A DNA stretch of 64,000 nt, taken from contig NZ_CP151767.2 of the NCBI RefSeq assembly GCF_038443705.2, forward strand, positions 124,001-188,000, given 5' to 3'. This stretch comes from Yoonia sp. SS1-5. Its GTDB lineage: Bacteria > Pseudomonadota > Alphaproteobacteria > Rhodobacterales > Rhodobacteraceae. The notes beneath the pieces are model-generated. The model was not told the DNA's origin and did no database searches. It worked only from the letters and a program-made list of their open reading frames with translations. Position 1 is the first letter of the stretch, and the number at the start of each line of letters is the position of its first letter. Below are positions 36,559 through 46,677 of the stretch, piece after piece. Both the position numbers and the translations under genes were made by a program.

Positions 36559-36845
36559 TGAGCGCACTTTGGATCGCCCATGTCACCGTGACGGATGAGG
36601 CTGCTTACGGCGAATACGCCAAACGCGCCACCATTGCGATTGCCGATCATGGGGGCGTTTTTCTGGCCCGGGGGGGTGCTTATGAACAGCTTGAAGGGCC
36701 CGACCGCCCGCGCAATGTCGTGGCCCGCTTCCCCAGCTTGCAGGCCGCGCATGATTGTTACTATTCAACGGCTTACCAAGAGGCGTTGAGCTTTGCCAAA
36801 GGCGCCAGCCAGCGCGAGTTGAGTATTGTAGAAGAGATCGCCTAA
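36558..36845 (+). CDS. DUF1330 domain protein
   Basis: A 95-residue ferredoxin-like-fold protein starting [20 protein letters not shown], with GGVFLARGGAYEQLEGPDRPRNVVARFPS, the DUF1330 pattern; no catalytic function is established for the family. A GTG one codon upstream is possible, but ATG 36558 fits the TGATG overlap with alaS. It is probably expressed from the alaS transcript. The short, soluble, dimeric-barrel look suggests a small-molecule binder or monooxygenase-like fold. Confidence 0.85.
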   Translation: MSALWIAHVTVTDEAAYGEYAKRATIAIADHGGVFLARGGAYEQLEGPDRPRNVVARFPSLQAAHDCYYSTAYQEALSFAKGASQRELSIVEEIA

Positions 36846-36900
36846 TTTTCGGCGGTTTTATATTTTAGTTTGGGTAGATCTAAAACGTATTGGAACATGG

Positions 36901-37419
36901 ATGCCGATTATTATTCTTATTCTGAGCACCCTTGGCGCTGCGATCTGGTGGTGGGTGCGATCAAACCCGCGTGACGCCCTGGACATTGCCGGTGATACGG
37001 TCACGACGGTGAAGAATGCGCCCAGGCGTCTTGCCTTTCGGCGTCAGACAAATATCCATCCCGTTGACTCAATTGATGATCCCGAAGTTGCCGTCGGGAC
37101 CATGGCCATGGCATTTCTGGGGCTCGATGATCTTCCAACAAAAGACCAATATGACCGCCTGCATGTCCTGTTGCGGTCAAAACTGCGGTGTAGCGAGGAT
37201 GATGCAAAAGAGATTCAGGTCTATGGTCGTTGGGTTATTCAGCAATGTGGCGGCGAGCTGGAAGCGTTCAATCGTGTTGCGCGTCGGTTGAAAAAGTTAA
37301 ACGGTGCAGATCACCTGGACATCGCACAGGATATCTTCGGAGGTCTTGCCGAAGACCGTTTGTCTGAACGCCAAAAAGATGCCGTCACTGACATGATGCG
37401 CATTTTTCCAAACAACTAA
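36901..37419 (+). CDS. membrane-anchored hypothetical protein
   Basis: A 172-residue protein that I do not recognise with certainty. Residues 2-19 (PIIILILSTLGAAIWWWV) form one membrane anchor, leaving a soluble helical domain of about 130 residues facing the cytoplasm. Helices at 78-110 and 113-165 vaguely resemble TerB-like folds (AMAFLGLDDLPTKDQYDRL, LSERQKDAVTDMMRI), but no metal-binding residues are clear. GGA sits about 6 bases before the ATG. It is convergent with typA, sharing the terminator at 37439-37467. Confidence 0.75.
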   Translation: MPIIILILSTLGAAIWWWVRSNPRDALDIAGDTVTTVKNAPRRLAFRRQTNIHPVDSIDDPEVAVGTMAMAFLGLDDLPTKDQYDRLHVLLRSKLRCSEDDAKEIQVYGRWVIQQCGGELEAFNRVARRLKKLNGADHLDIAQDIFGGLAEDRLSERQKDAVTDMMRIFPNN

Positions 37420-37438
37420 TTTTTCTATTCAGAATAAC

Positions 37439-37467
37439 AAAAGGCCGCCAAAATTGGGCTGCCTTTT
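37439..37467. terminator. bidirectional terminator between the hypothetical gene and typA
   Basis: AAGGC(C)GCC / GGC(T)GCCTT with flanking A and T runs: T7 follows on plus and TTTTG on minus. The genes converge here. Confidence 0.7.
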
Positions 37468-37472
37468 TTTGT

Positions 37473-39290
37473 TTACGCCGAGCGCGCCTGACGTTTGCGT
37501 TCATGCGGGTCCAGATAGCGCTTGCGCAGGCGGATTGCGTTCGGCGTGACCTCGACCAGTTCATCATCGTCAATATAGGCAATCGCCTGCTCCAGCGACA
37601 TCGTGACGGGCGTGGTCAGACGCACGGCTTCGTCTGTGCCCGAGGCCCGCACATTGGTCAGCTTTTTGCCTTTGAGGGGGTTCACCTCAAGATCATTTTC
37701 GCGGCTGTGCTCGCCGATGATCATCCCGGTATAGACAGCCTCTTGCGCGCCGATAAACATCTTGCCGCGATCTTCCAGGTTCCACAGCGCAAAAGCGACA
37801 GAGCTTCCGTTTTCCATCGAAATCAGAACGCCCTGACGTCGCCCGTCAATCTTGCCCTTATAGGCCGTTGTGCCATGAAACAGGCGGTTCAACACGCCGG
37901 AACCGCGGGTATCGGTCAGGAATTCGCCGTGATAGCCGATCAATCCGCGCGACGGGACATGGGCAATGATCCGGGTTTTGCCGGCGCCGGCGGGCTTCAT
38001 CTCGACCAGGTCGCCCTTGCGCGGGCCGGTCAGTTTTTCGACCACAACACCGGTATATTCGTCATCCACGTCAATGGTGACCTCTTCGACGGGCTCCATG
38101 CGCTGGCCGTCGTCTTCGGTGAAAATCACCTGCGGGCGCGAAATCGAAAGTTCGAAACCTTCGCGGCGCATATTTTCGATTAGAACACCCATCTGCAATT
38201 CGCCGCGGCCGGACACCTCAAACGCGTCGCCGCCGGGTGTGTCGGCAATCTTGATCGCCACGTTGACCTCGGCCTCTTTCATCAGACGGTCGCGGATGAC
38301 GCGTGACTGCACCTTTTTCCCGTCGCGGCCAGCAAGCGGGCTGTCATTGATCCCGAACGTGACTGTAATCGTGGGGGGGTCAATCGGTTGGGCTGGGATG
38401 GGGGCGTCGATACCGACGTCGCATAGGGTGTCGGCAACGGTTGCCTTGGTCATGCCCGCAATCGTAACGATATCGCCAGCCTCTGCCACGTCGATGGGTT
38501 GCTGCGACAAACCGCGGAAGGCGAGGATCTTGGACACCCGGAATTGCTCGATCTTTTCGCCGGTGCGCGACAGCGCCTTGACCGTTTCACCGGCTTTCAG
38601 CGTGCCGGCCTCGACGCGGCCGGTCAGAATGCGGCCGATAAACGGATCGGCCGACAATGTTGTGGCCAGCATCTGAAACGGTTCATCCTTGCGGGTGATC
38701 TGGGCAGGGGTCGGCACGTGATCAACAATCAGATCAAACAGGGCATCAAGATCCTTGCGGGGCCCATCCAGCGTGGCATCACACCAGCCGGCCCGGCCAG
38801 AGGCATACATGGACGGGAAATCAAGCTGTTCATCGCTGGCTTCCAGTGCTGCGAATAGATCAAATACCTCGTCAATGGCCCGGTCAGGCTCTCCATCGGG
38901 TTTGTCGACCTTGTTGACCACGACGATAGGGCGCAGACCAAGCGCCAGCGCCTTGGATGTCACGAATTTCGTTTGCGGCATCGGCCCTTCGGCCGCATCA
39001 ACCAAAAGAACCACGCCATCAACCATGGACAGGATCCGCTCAACCTCGCCGCCGAAATCGGCGTGACCGGGCGTGTCGACAATGTTGATCCGCGTGCCTT
39101 TCCATTCGACCGAAGTACATTTGGCCAGAATGGTGATGCCGCGTTCGCGTTCGATGTCATTGCTGTCCATCGCCCGTTCCGATACGGCCTCGTTTTCGCG
39201 AAATACGCCGGACTGCTTGAGAAGCTCGTCAACGAGTGTTGTTTTGCCATGGTCGACGTGCGCGATGATCGCGATATTGCGGATGTCCAT
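37473..39290 (-). CDS. typA: ribosome-associated GTPase TypA/BipA
   Basis: A 605-residue translational GTPase that binds the 70S ribosome and helps 50S assembly under cold or stress. G1 is [11 protein letters not shown]3 [13 protein letters not shown]4 NKVDKPDGE. The EF-G-like domains III and V follow, and the BipA-specific C-terminal domain contains [16 protein letters not shown] and [27 protein letters not shown] sequence (here [18 protein letters not shown]). Length is typical. It is divergent from a lipoprotein gene. Confidence 0.97.
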   Translation of the reverse strand: MDIRNIAIIAHVDHGKTTLVDELLKQSGVFRENEAVSERAMDSNDIERERGITILAKCTSVEWKGTRINIVDTPGHADFGGEVERILSMVDGVVLLVDAAEGPMPQTKFVTSKALALGLRPIVVVNKVDKPDGEPDRAIDEVFDLFAALEASDEQLDFPSMYASGRAGWCDATLDGPRKDLDALFDLIVDHVPTPAQITRKDEPFQMLATTLSADPFIGRILTGRVEAGTLKAGETVKALSRTGEKIEQFRVSKILAFRGLSQQPIDVAEAGDIVTIAGMTKATVADTLCDVGIDAPIPAQPIDPPTITVTFGINDSPLAGRDGKKVQSRVIRDRLMKEAEVNVAIKIADTPGGDAFEVSGRGELQMGVLIENMRREGFELSISRPQVIFTEDDGQRMEPVEEVTIDVDDEYTGVVVEKLTGPRKGDLVEMKPAGAGKTRIIAHVPSRGLIGYHGEFLTDTRGSGVLNRLFHGTTAYKGKIDGRRQGVLISMENGSSVAFALWNLEDRGKMFIGAQEAVYTGMIIGEHSRENDLEVNPLKGKKLTNVRASGTDEAVRLTTPVTMSLEQAIAYIDDDELVEVTPNAIRLRKRYLDPHERKRQARSA

Positions 39291-39479
39291 TCGGATGCCT
39301 TTGATCAGGATTTGCCGGGCGGATAGCGTGGGACGCCCCCAATTGCCAGCCCTTTATCACCATGCGCGGCGAACGCTTTGCATTTAGATCAAATTGATAC
39401 GATTCAGTTGGTTTTTGCGTCACTCAGCTTAACGGAATGCAGCGGTTTTTTCGCTAGCGTCCAGAACGGTAACTGGACG

Positions 39480-40424
39480 ATGGGGCAACTGATGCGGGTT
39501 TGGTGGGTCTTTGTGGTTGTGGCGCTGGCAGGCTGCATGAGTGGTGGCGGGCCGGAGGCGAGCCGCCTGATCCTTGCCCCTGCAACGACGGGTCCGCAGG
39601 CCAACGGGCTTGCTTACGGCACGTCGGGGCAGGCGCTGCAGGCCGCTGAAGGGATCACCATATCGGCGCTTGCGGCCGGTTTCTCGGACCAGTCAGCGCC
39701 GGTGATCAACACGCAACCCATCACCTTTGATGCCGGGTTCTTTGATACCGCGCCCGCCGCGCAGGGCGCCCGTGTGCGTCTGTTTGGGCAGGATGTGGTG
39801 ATCGAAAATGGACAGGGCCGGTTGGCCAATGGGCAGATCGTCCGAATTTTCTACGATCCCACCCGCGCCGGAACCTATGCAGGCGTTGTTCAATTGGCGA
39901 GCTATGCGGCCCTGACGAACCCCGCGCCAAGTGATCCCATCAACGGCGAGGTGCATAGCGTCATCGGCTTCATGACCGACCCGCAAGTGATGGATGCGCG
40001 CATTTCCGGCAACGTGACCTATCAGGGCGATTTTACCGCGACCGGTATCGCGATGCGTGACGGGGTCGCAGTGGGCGATCCCACCGGGACAGAGCTGGAC
40101 GGCAGTGCGACATTCACCGTGGAATTCGGGCAGGACTATATCGCGGGGACGATTACCGGCACCTATCAGGCCGATGATCAAGCGGTTGACGTCGGGCTTG
40201 AAATGGTCCCGACCGCCTTTCTGGACAATAACTTTGGGGGCGCGCTGACATGCGGTGCGACGCCCGCCTGCACTGGCGAGGGTCGGGTCGATGGGGCGTT
40301 TTATGGCCCGCAGGGTCAGGAAATCGGGGCGGTTGTCGCGGTTGATGTGGAACAGGATGTTGCAGACCGCACATATGAGTTCAGCGGCGTGGGCAGTTTT
40401 GTGATCGGTCCAAAGGGGCCTTAG
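39480..40424 (+). CDS. lipoprotein with transferrin-binding-protein-like beta-barrel
   Basis: A 314-residue protein with a lipoprotein signal: VFVVVALAGC places the lipidated Cys at residue 19 (or 15 if ATG 39492 is used; SD signals are weak for both). The mature part is Gly/Ala/Thr-rich beta structure ending in the TbpB_B_D pattern (ISGNVTYQGDFTATGIAM, YIAGTITGTYQADDQ, GRVDGAFYGPQGQEIGAVV). Such surface or periplasmic lipoproteins include host-iron-binding proteins and Slam substrates, but many free-living homologues have no known ligand. It is a single gene, convergent with icd. Confidence 0.8.
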   Translation: MGQLMRVWWVFVVVALAGCMSGGGPEASRLILAPATTGPQANGLAYGTSGQALQAAEGITISALAAGFSDQSAPVINTQPITFDAGFFDTAPAAQGARVRLFGQDVVIENGQGRLANGQIVRIFYDPTRAGTYAGVVQLASYAALTNPAPSDPINGEVHSVIGFMTDPQVMDARISGNVTYQGDFTATGIAMRDGVAVGDPTGTELDGSATFTVEFGQDYIAGTITGTYQADDQAVDVGLEMVPTAFLDNNFGGALTCGATPACTGEGRVDGAFYGPQGQEIGAVVAVDVEQDVADRTYEFSGVGSFVIGPKGP

Positions 40425-40443
40425 CCGCGCTGCCTGAAACAAA

Positions 40444-40469
40444 AAAGGCCACCCCGTTGGGTGGCCTTT
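40444..40469. terminator. bidirectional terminator between lipoprotein gene and icd
   Basis: AAAGGCCACCC-CGTT-GGGTGGCCTTT is a perfect 11-base-pair stem, with flanking A and T tracts serving both convergent genes. Confidence 0.85.
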
Positions 40470-40491
40470 GTGATGATATCACGCTGTGCGA

Positions 40492-41700
40492 TTACATGGC
40501 CGCGTTGAGGTTTTCGTCGATCTTTTCAAGGAAACCTTCGGTCGTCAGCCATTTCTGATCCGGGCCAACCAACAGGGCCAGATCCTTGGTCATGTGACCG
40601 CTTTCAACAGTATCGACGATCACCTTTTCCAGCGTGTTGGCGAATTTCGCCAGCTGGTCGTTGCTGTCCAGCTTGGCGCGGTGCTTCAGCCCGCCCGTCC
40701 AGGCAAAGATCGATGCGATCGAGTTGGTGGATGTCGCCTGACCAGCCTGATGCTGGCGGTAGTGGCGGGTGACGGTGCCGTGGGCGGCTTCGGCCTCGAC
40801 GATTTTCCCATCCGGTGTCATCAATTGCGAGGTCATCAGCCCCAGCGAACCAAAGCCCTGCGCAACCGTGTCGGACTGCACGTCGCCATCGTAGTTCTTA
40901 CAGGCCCAGACAAACTTGCCCGACCACTTCATCGCGGCGGCAACCATATCGTCGATCAGGCGATGCTCGTATGTGATGCTGGCGGCTTCGAACTTCTCGG
41001 CAAATTCCTCGTCATAGACTTTCTGGAACAGATCCTTGAAACGGCCGTCATAGGCTTTCAGGATCGTGTTTTTCGTCGACAGATAGACCGGCCAGCCAAG
41101 GTTCAGGCCGTAATTCATCGACGCGCGGGCGAAATCAATGATGGACTGATCGAGGTTATACATGCCCATGGCCACACCGGCGGCAGGGGATTTGAAGACC
41201 TCGTGTTCGATGACTTTGCCGTCGTCGCCAACGAATTTCATCGTCAGCGTGCCGGGGCCGGGCATCAGGAAATCTGTGGCCTTGTATTGGTCACCAAAGG
41301 CGTGGCGACCGATGACAATCGGATCGGTCCAGCCGGGGACAAGGCGCGGAACGTTGGAACAAATGATCGGGGCACGGAAGACAACGCCGCCCAGAATATT
41401 GCGGATCGTGCCATTTGGCGACCGCCACATCTTTTTCAGGCCGAATTCTTCAACCCGCTGTTCATCCGGCGTGATTGTGGCGCATTTGACGCCGACACCG
41501 ATTTCCTTGATCTTTTCTGCCGCATCAATGGTGATCTGGTCGTTGGTTTCGTCCCGCACTTCCATGCCCAGATCGTAATAGAGCAGATCGACATCCAGAT
41601 AAGGCAGGATCAGTTTCTTTTTGATAAAGTCCCAGATAATCCGGGTCATTTCATCACCGTCGAGCTCGACGATGGGGTTCTCTACCTTGATCTTGGACAT
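40492..41700 (-). CDS. icd: NADP-dependent isocitrate dehydrogenase
   Basis: A 402-residue enzyme of the eukaryotic-like (type II) homodimeric class. It decarboxylates isocitrate to 2-oxoglutarate, producing NADPH. Seen are [19 protein letters not shown] at the N-terminus, [14 protein letters not shown] (phosphate and substrate site), [11 protein letters not shown] and [14 protein letters not shown] (cofactor site). ATG 41700 is preferred over 41736 because the family begins [12 protein letters not shown]. It is convergent with the lipoprotein gene; tRNA-Met lies 94 bases upstream on the same strand. Confidence 0.97.
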   Translation of the reverse strand: MSKIKVENPIVELDGDEMTRIIWDFIKKKLILPYLDVDLLYYDLGMEVRDETNDQITIDAAEKIKEIGVGVKCATITPDEQRVEEFGLKKMWRSPNGTIRNILGGVVFRAPIICSNVPRLVPGWTDPIVIGRHAFGDQYKATDFLMPGPGTLTMKFVGDDGKVIEHEVFKSPAAGVAMGMYNLDQSIIDFARASMNYGLNLGWPVYLSTKNTILKAYDGRFKDLFQKVYDEEFAEKFEAASITYEHRLIDDMVAAAMKWSGKFVWACKNYDGDVQSDTVAQGFGSLGLMTSQLMTPDGKIVEAEAAHGTVTRHYRQHQAGQATSTNSIASIFAWTGGLKHRAKLDSNDQLAKFANTLEKVIVDTVESGHMTKDLALLVGPDQKWLTTEGFLEKIDENLNAAM

Positions 41701-41794
41701 GCGTCCCTCCGCAATTTTAGGATTCTGCCGCCCCAATAGCGCAATTCGTTGCCATGGAAAAGGTGGTATGCATTCGTATACCGCAAATGCATTT

Positions 41795-41871
41795 TGGTAG
41801 GCCCGGCAGGACTTGAACCCGCAACCAAAGCGTTATGAGCGCTCTGCTCTAACCAATTGAGCTACAGGCCC
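41795..41871 (-). tRNA. tRNA-Met (anticodon CAT)
   Basis: A 77-base cloverleaf with encoded CCA (41795-41797): acceptor GGGCCTG with CGGGCCT, D-arm AGCTCAATTGGTTAGAGC, anticodon loop CTCATAA on stem GAGCG/CGCTT, T-loop GGTTCAAGTCC. CAT could also mark tRNA-Ile2, but the sequence resembles alphaproteobacterial elongator tRNA-Met. Confidence 0.85.
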
Positions 41872-41983
41872 TTTCCATGCACCGGGTTAGCAGACCGGCC
41901 GCAGGCGTCAAGTTCTGACAAACAAAACTGTAGGAATGCGCCGCCGAACGGGTATCATTCCCGAACATCACAAGGGGAGTTTC

Positions 41984-42223
41984 ATGAGATACCTGTTTTT
42001 GTCCGTCATCTGCGGATTTAGCGCGCAAATCGCGGTCGCCGGGACCGCGCCAATGCCGACCATGCCCGAAGTATCACAATCGTCTGATCTGGAAGGCGGA
42101 TTGATCCTGCTGGCGCTGGTGGGCGTTGTGATCGCCACCAGCAAACTGGGTGGGCTTGCCACCCGAAATGCGAATGTTCTGGAAATCTCGGGGGATGATG
42201 CGGATCAGACCTCGGGCTATTGA
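41984..42223 (+). CDS. small secreted/membrane hypothetical protein
   Basis: A 79-residue protein with a signal peptide (MRYLFLSVICGFSAQIAVAG) and a second hydrophobic segment (residues 38-53, GGLILLALVGVVIATS), ending in an acidic tail. It is not assigned to a known family by eye. AAGGGGAG is 7 bases before the ATG, a strong ribosome-binding site supporting a real gene. It is followed by a strong hairpin at 42261-42309. Confidence 0.7.
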   Translation: MRYLFLSVICGFSAQIAVAGTAPMPTMPEVSQSSDLEGGLILLALVGVVIATSKLGGLATRNANVLEISGDDADQTSGY

Positions 42224-42260
42224 GGGAATTGACCTGCAGCTGAACTTGATCGGTTGAGCA

Positions 42261-42309
42261 ACGGGCGAGCAGCCATCACGGGGGGAATGCGACCGGGCTG
42301 CCCGCCCGT
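42261..42309 (+). terminator. hairpin between the small membrane protein and purM
   Basis: ACGGGCG(A)GCAGCC pairs with GGCTGC(CC)CGCCCGT across a 20-base loop, then TTTGCC. It probably ends the upstream transcript. Confidence 0.55.
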
Positions 42310-42491
42310 TTGCCTTGAAAACCAGAAAATTGCCGAGGAGAGCGCGCCTTCTGATGTCTGATTATTGACCGCAAACTTCTTAAAGGACCCTTAAAACGGC
42401 CAATATAATTTGTCGTTTGTTGGCTGGGTCGTTGCACCCTTCAAAACCTTGGTTTATCGCACACCAAACAAGTGATGCCGGGGTGGACGCA

Positions 42492-43532
42492 ATGACAAAG
42501 AATGGCCTGACATATGCCGATGCCGGTGTTGATATCGACGCAGGCAACACATTGGTCGAGCGGATCAAACCGGCGGCAAAACGCACCGCACGCCCCGGCG
42601 TGATGGCCGGGCTGGGTGGTTTTGGCGCCCTGTTTGACCTCAAGGATGCCGGCTATGTCGATCCGGTACTGGTTGCTGCCACGGATGGTGTGGGAACGAA
42701 ATTGCGGATCGCCATTGATACCGGCGTTGTTGACGGTATTGGCGTCGATCTGGTTGCGATGTGTGTGAATGATCTGGTCTGCCAAGGGGCAGAGCCACTG
42801 TTTTTCCTTGATTATTTTGCGACCGGAAAACTGGACCTGGATCAGGCAACAACCATTATCGAGGGGATCGCGGCCGGATGCGCCGCATCGGGCTGTGCCT
42901 TGATCGGTGGCGAAACCGCCGAAATGCCCGGCATGTATGACGCGGGTGATTTCGATCTTGCCGGTTTCGCAGTGGGTGCCATGGAACGCGGTGCCACCTT
43001 GCCCGCAGACGTGACCGAAGGTGATGTGCTGCTGGGGCTGGCATCGGACGGTGTGCATTCAAACGGATATTCGCTTGTGCGCAAGATCGTCGATCTTTCC
43101 GGTCTGACATGGGATGATCCCGCACCGTTTGCCGAGACGTCATTGGGCGCTGCATTGCTTGCGCCGACCCGGCTCTACGTCAAACCCGCGCTGGCTGCGA
43201 TCAAAGGGGGCGGCGTGCATGCGCTGGCCCATATCACCGGCGGCGGCATCACCGAGAATGTGCCACGGGTTCTGCCTGACGGGTTGAGCGCGCAAATTGA
43301 CCTTGGCGCATGGGTCGTGCCGCCTGTCTTCCGGTGGTTGGCCGAAACCGGCGGCATGCAAGAGGCGGAACTGCTAAAGACCTTCAATGCCGGCGTCGGC
43401 ATGATCCTTGCTGTCAGCGCAGCGCAGGCGGATGCAATCACCACATTGCTGCAGGCACAGGGCGAGACGGTGTATCGTCTGGGCGACGTGGTTGCGGGCG
43501 AAGGGGTCACCTATCGCGGGGCACTTTTGTGA
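42492..43532 (+). CDS. purM: phosphoribosylformylglycinamidine cyclo-ligase
   Basis: A 346-residue AIR synthetase that closes FGAM to AIR with ATP. Seen are [37 protein letters not shown] and [11 protein letters not shown], all standard for PurM. ATG 42492 is used; a longer frame to 42417 adds sequence that does not fit the family. The stop TGA overlaps the purN GTG by 4 bases, indicating translational coupling. Confidence 0.97.
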   Translation: MTKNGLTYADAGVDIDAGNTLVERIKPAAKRTARPGVMAGLGGFGALFDLKDAGYVDPVLVAATDGVGTKLRIAIDTGVVDGIGVDLVAMCVNDLVCQGAEPLFFLDYFATGKLDLDQATTIIEGIAAGCAASGCALIGGETAEMPGMYDAGDFDLAGFAVGAMERGATLPADVTEGDVLLGLASDGVHSNGYSLVRKIVDLSGLTWDDPAPFAETSLGAALLAPTRLYVKPALAAIKGGGVHALAHITGGGITENVPRVLPDGLSAQIDLGAWVVPPVFRWLAETGGMQEAELLKTFNAGVGMILAVSAAQADAITTLLQAQGETVYRLGDVVAGEGVTYRGALL

Positions 43533-44125
43533 CCAAACGGGTTGCGATCCTGATATCGGGCGGGGGGTCGAATATGGTCTCGCTGGTGCAGGACATGACC
43601 GGTGATCATCCGGCCCGGCCTGTCTTGGTCTGCGCCAATAACCCCGATGCAGGTGGGCTAGCCAAGGCACGCCAATTGCATATTCCGACATTTGCGGTTG
43701 ATCACAAAAGCTATGGCAAGGACAGGCAGGGATTTGAGGCCGCATTGCAGGCTGCGTTGCAAAAGGCCCGGCCGGATATCATCTGCCTTGCAGGTTTCAT
43801 GCGTATTCTGAGCGCGGAATTCGTGGCCGCATGGGAAGGGCGGATGTTGAATATTCACCCCTCGCTTTTGCCGAAATACAAGGGCCTGAACACCCATGCC
43901 CGCGCGCTTGAGGCCGGTGACGCGGTACATGGCTGCACCGTGCATGAGGTCACCGCCGACCTTGATGATGGTCCGATCCTTGGGCAGGCGCGGCTGCCGG
44001 TCCGGCCCGACGACACGGCCGCAAGCCTTGCCGCCCGCTTGCTGCCACTGGAACACCAGTTGTACCCGCAGGTCCTGCGCCGCTTTGCGGCAGGGGATCG
44101 CAGACAAGTCACACTCGGCGCTTAA
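43529..44125 (+). CDS. purN: phosphoribosylglycinamide formyltransferase
   Basis: A 198-residue GAR transformylase using 10-formyl-tetrahydrofolate. ISGGGSNM binds substrate; [20 protein letters not shown] contains the catalytic Asn-His region; [16 protein letters not shown] supplies the Asp. The start is GTG 43529, overlapping the purM stop, as expected for a purM-purN operon. No ATG lies in a better position. The next gene (rnd) is 87 bases away. Confidence 0.96.
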   Translation: MTKRVAILISGGGSNMVSLVQDMTGDHPARPVLVCANNPDAGGLAKARQLHIPTFAVDHKSYGKDRQGFEAALQAALQKARPDIICLAGFMRILSAEFVAAWEGRMLNIHPSLLPKYKGLNTHARALEAGDAVHGCTVHEVTADLDDGPILGQARLPVRPDDTAASLAARLLPLEHQLYPQVLRRFAAGDRRQVTLGA

Positions 44126-44212
44126 CGTGTGGGCGTTCTTTTCAAGCTAGGCCGGATCGCCTATGACTTGCAGGGGCGTGGGTGAGGGCCCTGAACGAGT
44201 GACGGAACAAGA

Positions 44213-45370
44213 ATGAAGAAGATCACCACGACTGATGCCCTGGCCGCATTTTGTGCAGAGGCCGCAAAACGCCCCTATGTCACTGTCGATACAGAGTTTT
44301 TGCGCGAGCGGACCTATTATTCCAAGCTGTGTCTGGTCCAGCTGGCCTATCAGGATGATGCCGGCGCCGATGCCGTGCTGGTCGATCCGCTTGCCGACGA
44401 TCTGTCACTTGATCCGCTCTACGACCTCTTTCGTGATGCTGGCGTGGTCAAGGTGTTTCACGCCGCCCGTCAGGATCTGGAAATCTTTTTTGTCGATGCG
44501 GGTGTTATTCCTGCCCCGTTATTTGACACACAGGTTGCGGCCATGGTCTGCGGCTTTGGCGAGCAGGTGGGCTACGAAACCCTGGTACGCAAGATCGCCA
44601 AGGCCGATCTGGACAAGTCATCCCGGTTTACCGATTGGTCGCGCCGCCCACTGACCGACGCGCAGGCGAAATATGCGCTGGCCGATGTCACCCATCTGCG
44701 CGACATCTACGAATACCTGTCAAACCGGCTGGACAAGTCGGGCCGCAAGAAATGGGTGTCGGAGGAAATGGCCGTGCTGAAAGACCCGGCCACCTATCAG
44801 GCCAACCCGGATGATGCCTGGCTGCGGGTCAAGACCCGGACGCAGTCGGGGCGTTTTCTTGCTATCGTGCGTGAATTGGCCCGGTTTCGGGAAACCTATG
44901 CGCAGGCACGCAATGTGCCCCGCAACCGTGTCTACAAGGATGATGCTTTGGTTGAACTGGCCTCAACCAAGCCGCAGAACGAACAGGATCTGGGACGCTC
45001 GCGCCTGCTTTTGCGCGAGGCGCGCAAGGGTGACATCGCCCAAGGTATCCTGGATGCGATCAAGGCGGGCCTCGCCGTCAGCCCTGACGATCTGCCCAAA
45101 CCCGACCGGTCCCGCGTTAAGCTGCAGGTGAACCCCGCGCTGGCTGATATGTTGCGTGTTTTGCTGAAGGCCAAAACAGATGATGCCGGTGTGGCGCAAA
45201 AGCTGATCGCCTCATCCGCTGATCTGGATGCGCTGGCCGCAGGCGAACGGGACGTTGCCGCCCTTAAGGGATGGCGGCGCGAGGTGTTCGGCAATGACGC
45301 CATGTTGCTGTGCGATGGTCAGGTTGGTTTGGCCGTGAAGGGCCAAAAGGTCGTCACTGTCGCGCTTTGA
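44213..45370 (+). CDS. rnd: ribonuclease D
   Basis: A 385-residue 3'-5' exoribonuclease that trims tRNA and other structured RNAs. DEDD catalytic residues are in VDTEFLRERTYYS, FHAARQDLEIFF and YALADVTHLRDIYEYL; an HRDC domain follows (about residues 210-290, LARFRETYAQARNVPRNRVYKDDAL). It is not essential in E. coli, where RNase T and PH overlap. It stands between purN and sufE, all on the plus strand. Confidence 0.95.
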   Translation: MKKITTTDALAAFCAEAAKRPYVTVDTEFLRERTYYSKLCLVQLAYQDDAGADAVLVDPLADDLSLDPLYDLFRDAGVVKVFHAARQDLEIFFVDAGVIPAPLFDTQVAAMVCGFGEQVGYETLVRKIAKADLDKSSRFTDWSRRPLTDAQAKYALADVTHLRDIYEYLSNRLDKSGRKKWVSEEMAVLKDPATYQANPDDAWLRVKTRTQSGRFLAIVRELARFRETYAQARNVPRNRVYKDDALVELASTKPQNEQDLGRSRLLLREARKGDIAQGILDAIKAGLAVSPDDLPKPDRSRVKLQVNPALADMLRVLLKAKTDDAGVAQKLIASSADLDALAAGERDVAALKGWRREVFGNDAMLLCDGQVGLAVKGQKVVTVAL

Positions 45371-45427
45371 TCTGGACGCCGGGGCATCTGCCACCTACAT
45401 CCAGACCAACGGACAAAAGGCAGCACG

Positions 45428-45832
45428 ATGGCAAACCCCGACTTTGAAGAGCTGGTCGAAACCTTCGAATTCCTCGACGATTGGGAAGACCGGTATCGGC
45501 ATGTCATTGATATGGGCAAGGCGATGGACCCGCTTGAAGAGGCGCTGCGCGTCCCGGCCACAAAGGTGGATGGCTGTGCCAGTCAGGTCTGGCTTGTGCC
45601 GCAGATCACGGATGGGCGGTTCCATTTTCGGGGCGAAAGTGACGCCATGATCGTGCGTGGGCTGATTGCGGTGTTGCAAACGCTATACAATGATCAACCT
45701 GTTGCAGAGATTAACAAAATCGACGCGCCTGCTGAACTTGGCCGGTTGGGATTGAACGATCACCTGTCTGCGCAGCGGTCCAACGGGCTGCGCGCGATGG
45801 TCGAGCGGATCCGTCAGACAGCAGCGGCCTGA
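45428..45832 (+). CDS. sufE: cysteine desulfuration protein SufE
   Basis: A 134-residue partner of the desulfurase SufS; it accepts persulfide on its Cys and passes it to SufB for Fe-S cluster assembly. The Cys is in VDGCASQVWL; EFLDDWEDRYRHVIDMGK is the typical N-terminal helix. The suf operon itself is elsewhere, which is common for sufE in this group. It is convergent with the DUF1638 gene, with 18 bases between. Confidence 0.94.
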   Translation: MANPDFEELVETFEFLDDWEDRYRHVIDMGKAMDPLEEALRVPATKVDGCASQVWLVPQITDGRFHFRGESDAMIVRGLIAVLQTLYNDQPVAEINKIDAPAELGRLGLNDHLSAQRSNGLRAMVERIRQTAAA

Positions 45833-45850
45833 TAGCGGCCAATCGGGGGA

Positions 45851-46471
45851 TTACAGCGCGGTCAGCGCGGTTTGCAGATCGCCATAGCCGGTGAACCGCC
45901 GCTCAAACGACAGGCCCAGCCGATCCGCACAATCGCGTGCCTTGGCGGTCAGGGCGGTATCATCGGTCTGGGCCTGATAGACAAGCCTGTCGTAGTTCCC
46001 GAAATACATGTCCCGCAGTTCGGGATGTCGGCCAAGGCCCAAAGGCTCCCAGACAAAGGCATCAAACTGGCGCACCAGAAAATCCGTGAGGTAAAAGGCC
46101 GTCATTTCATCACGGGCCGCAAAGACGTCATTGCCTTCAAAGAATGAATAGCAATGCGGCCCTTCCAGCATTTTGACACCGAGTTCCGCACAGGCCGTTT
46201 CCAACAACCCGCCCGTGCCGCAATCGGCGTAGACCACGAAGATCGCATCGTATTTGCCGCGATATTTCTGCACCTCAGTGCGCAGGGCAGGGACGATCCG
46301 TTCGGGGTGATTGTGAAAAATCGCAGGCAGGCATTGCAGATCAAGATGGGTCAGGTTGTTGGCCTGTTTGATCGCGATGATTTCACGCGCCAATGCACCA
46401 CAGGCCAGCAACAGAATCTGGCCCTCGCCCGACGGCGGCAGCCCGGTTGCGACAAGTGTTGCGTCATCCAT
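45851..46471 (-). CDS. DUF1638 family protein
   Basis: A 206-residue cytoplasmic protein starting MDDATLVATG, with LLLACGALAREI, IFHNHPERIVPALR, DCGTGGLLETACAELGV, GPHCYSFFEG and YDRLVYQAQTDD, matching DUF1638. Family members often neighbour corrinoid methyltransferases in archaea and bacteria; a metal-ligated sensor or corrinoid-related role has been suggested but is not proven. Its start overlaps the end of a small membrane-protein gene by 8 bases. It is last in a unit led by the B12-binding protein, which supports a role in the split methionine synthase. Confidence 0.85.
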   Translation of the reverse strand: MDDATLVATGLPPSGEGQILLLACGALAREIIAIKQANNLTHLDLQCLPAIFHNHPERIVPALRTEVQKYRGKYDAIFVVYADCGTGGLLETACAELGVKMLEGPHCYSFFEGNDVFAARDEMTAFYLTDFLVRQFDAFVWEPLGLGRHPELRDMYFGNYDRLVYQAQTDDTALTAKARDCADRLGLSFERRFTGYGDLQTALTAL

Positions 46472-46640
46472 CCCGGGGTGTCTGGCGTTTGCGGACAACC
46501 AGCGCGATGGTCAGGGCCACGATGCTCAGGATCGGCAGCCCAATGCCCGAACCGCCCCCAAACAGAACGACAAGCCATATCGTCGCCGCCGCAGCGGCAA
46601 TCACCACAAGGATCAGGGATAGAAATGTGTTCAGCGGCAT
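46464..46640 (-). CDS. small two-helix membrane protein
   Basis: A 58-residue protein starting MPLNTFLSLILVV with two membrane helices (residues 5-27 and 33-49) and a short basic tail ending RKRQTPRDG. GAGGAG is 7 bases before the ATG, and its end overlaps the DUF1638 start, so translation is coupled. It sits 37 bases after the corrinoid gene. An in-frame extension to 46715 runs into that gene and is rejected. No family is recognised; the consistent operon position makes it worth noting. Confidence 0.7.
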   Translation of the reverse strand: MPLNTFLSLILVVIAAAAATIWLVVLFGGGSGIGLPILSIVALTIALVVRKRQTPRDG

Positions 46641-46677
46641 CGGATGTCTCCTCTCCCGATCACAGATGGGGGCGCAG

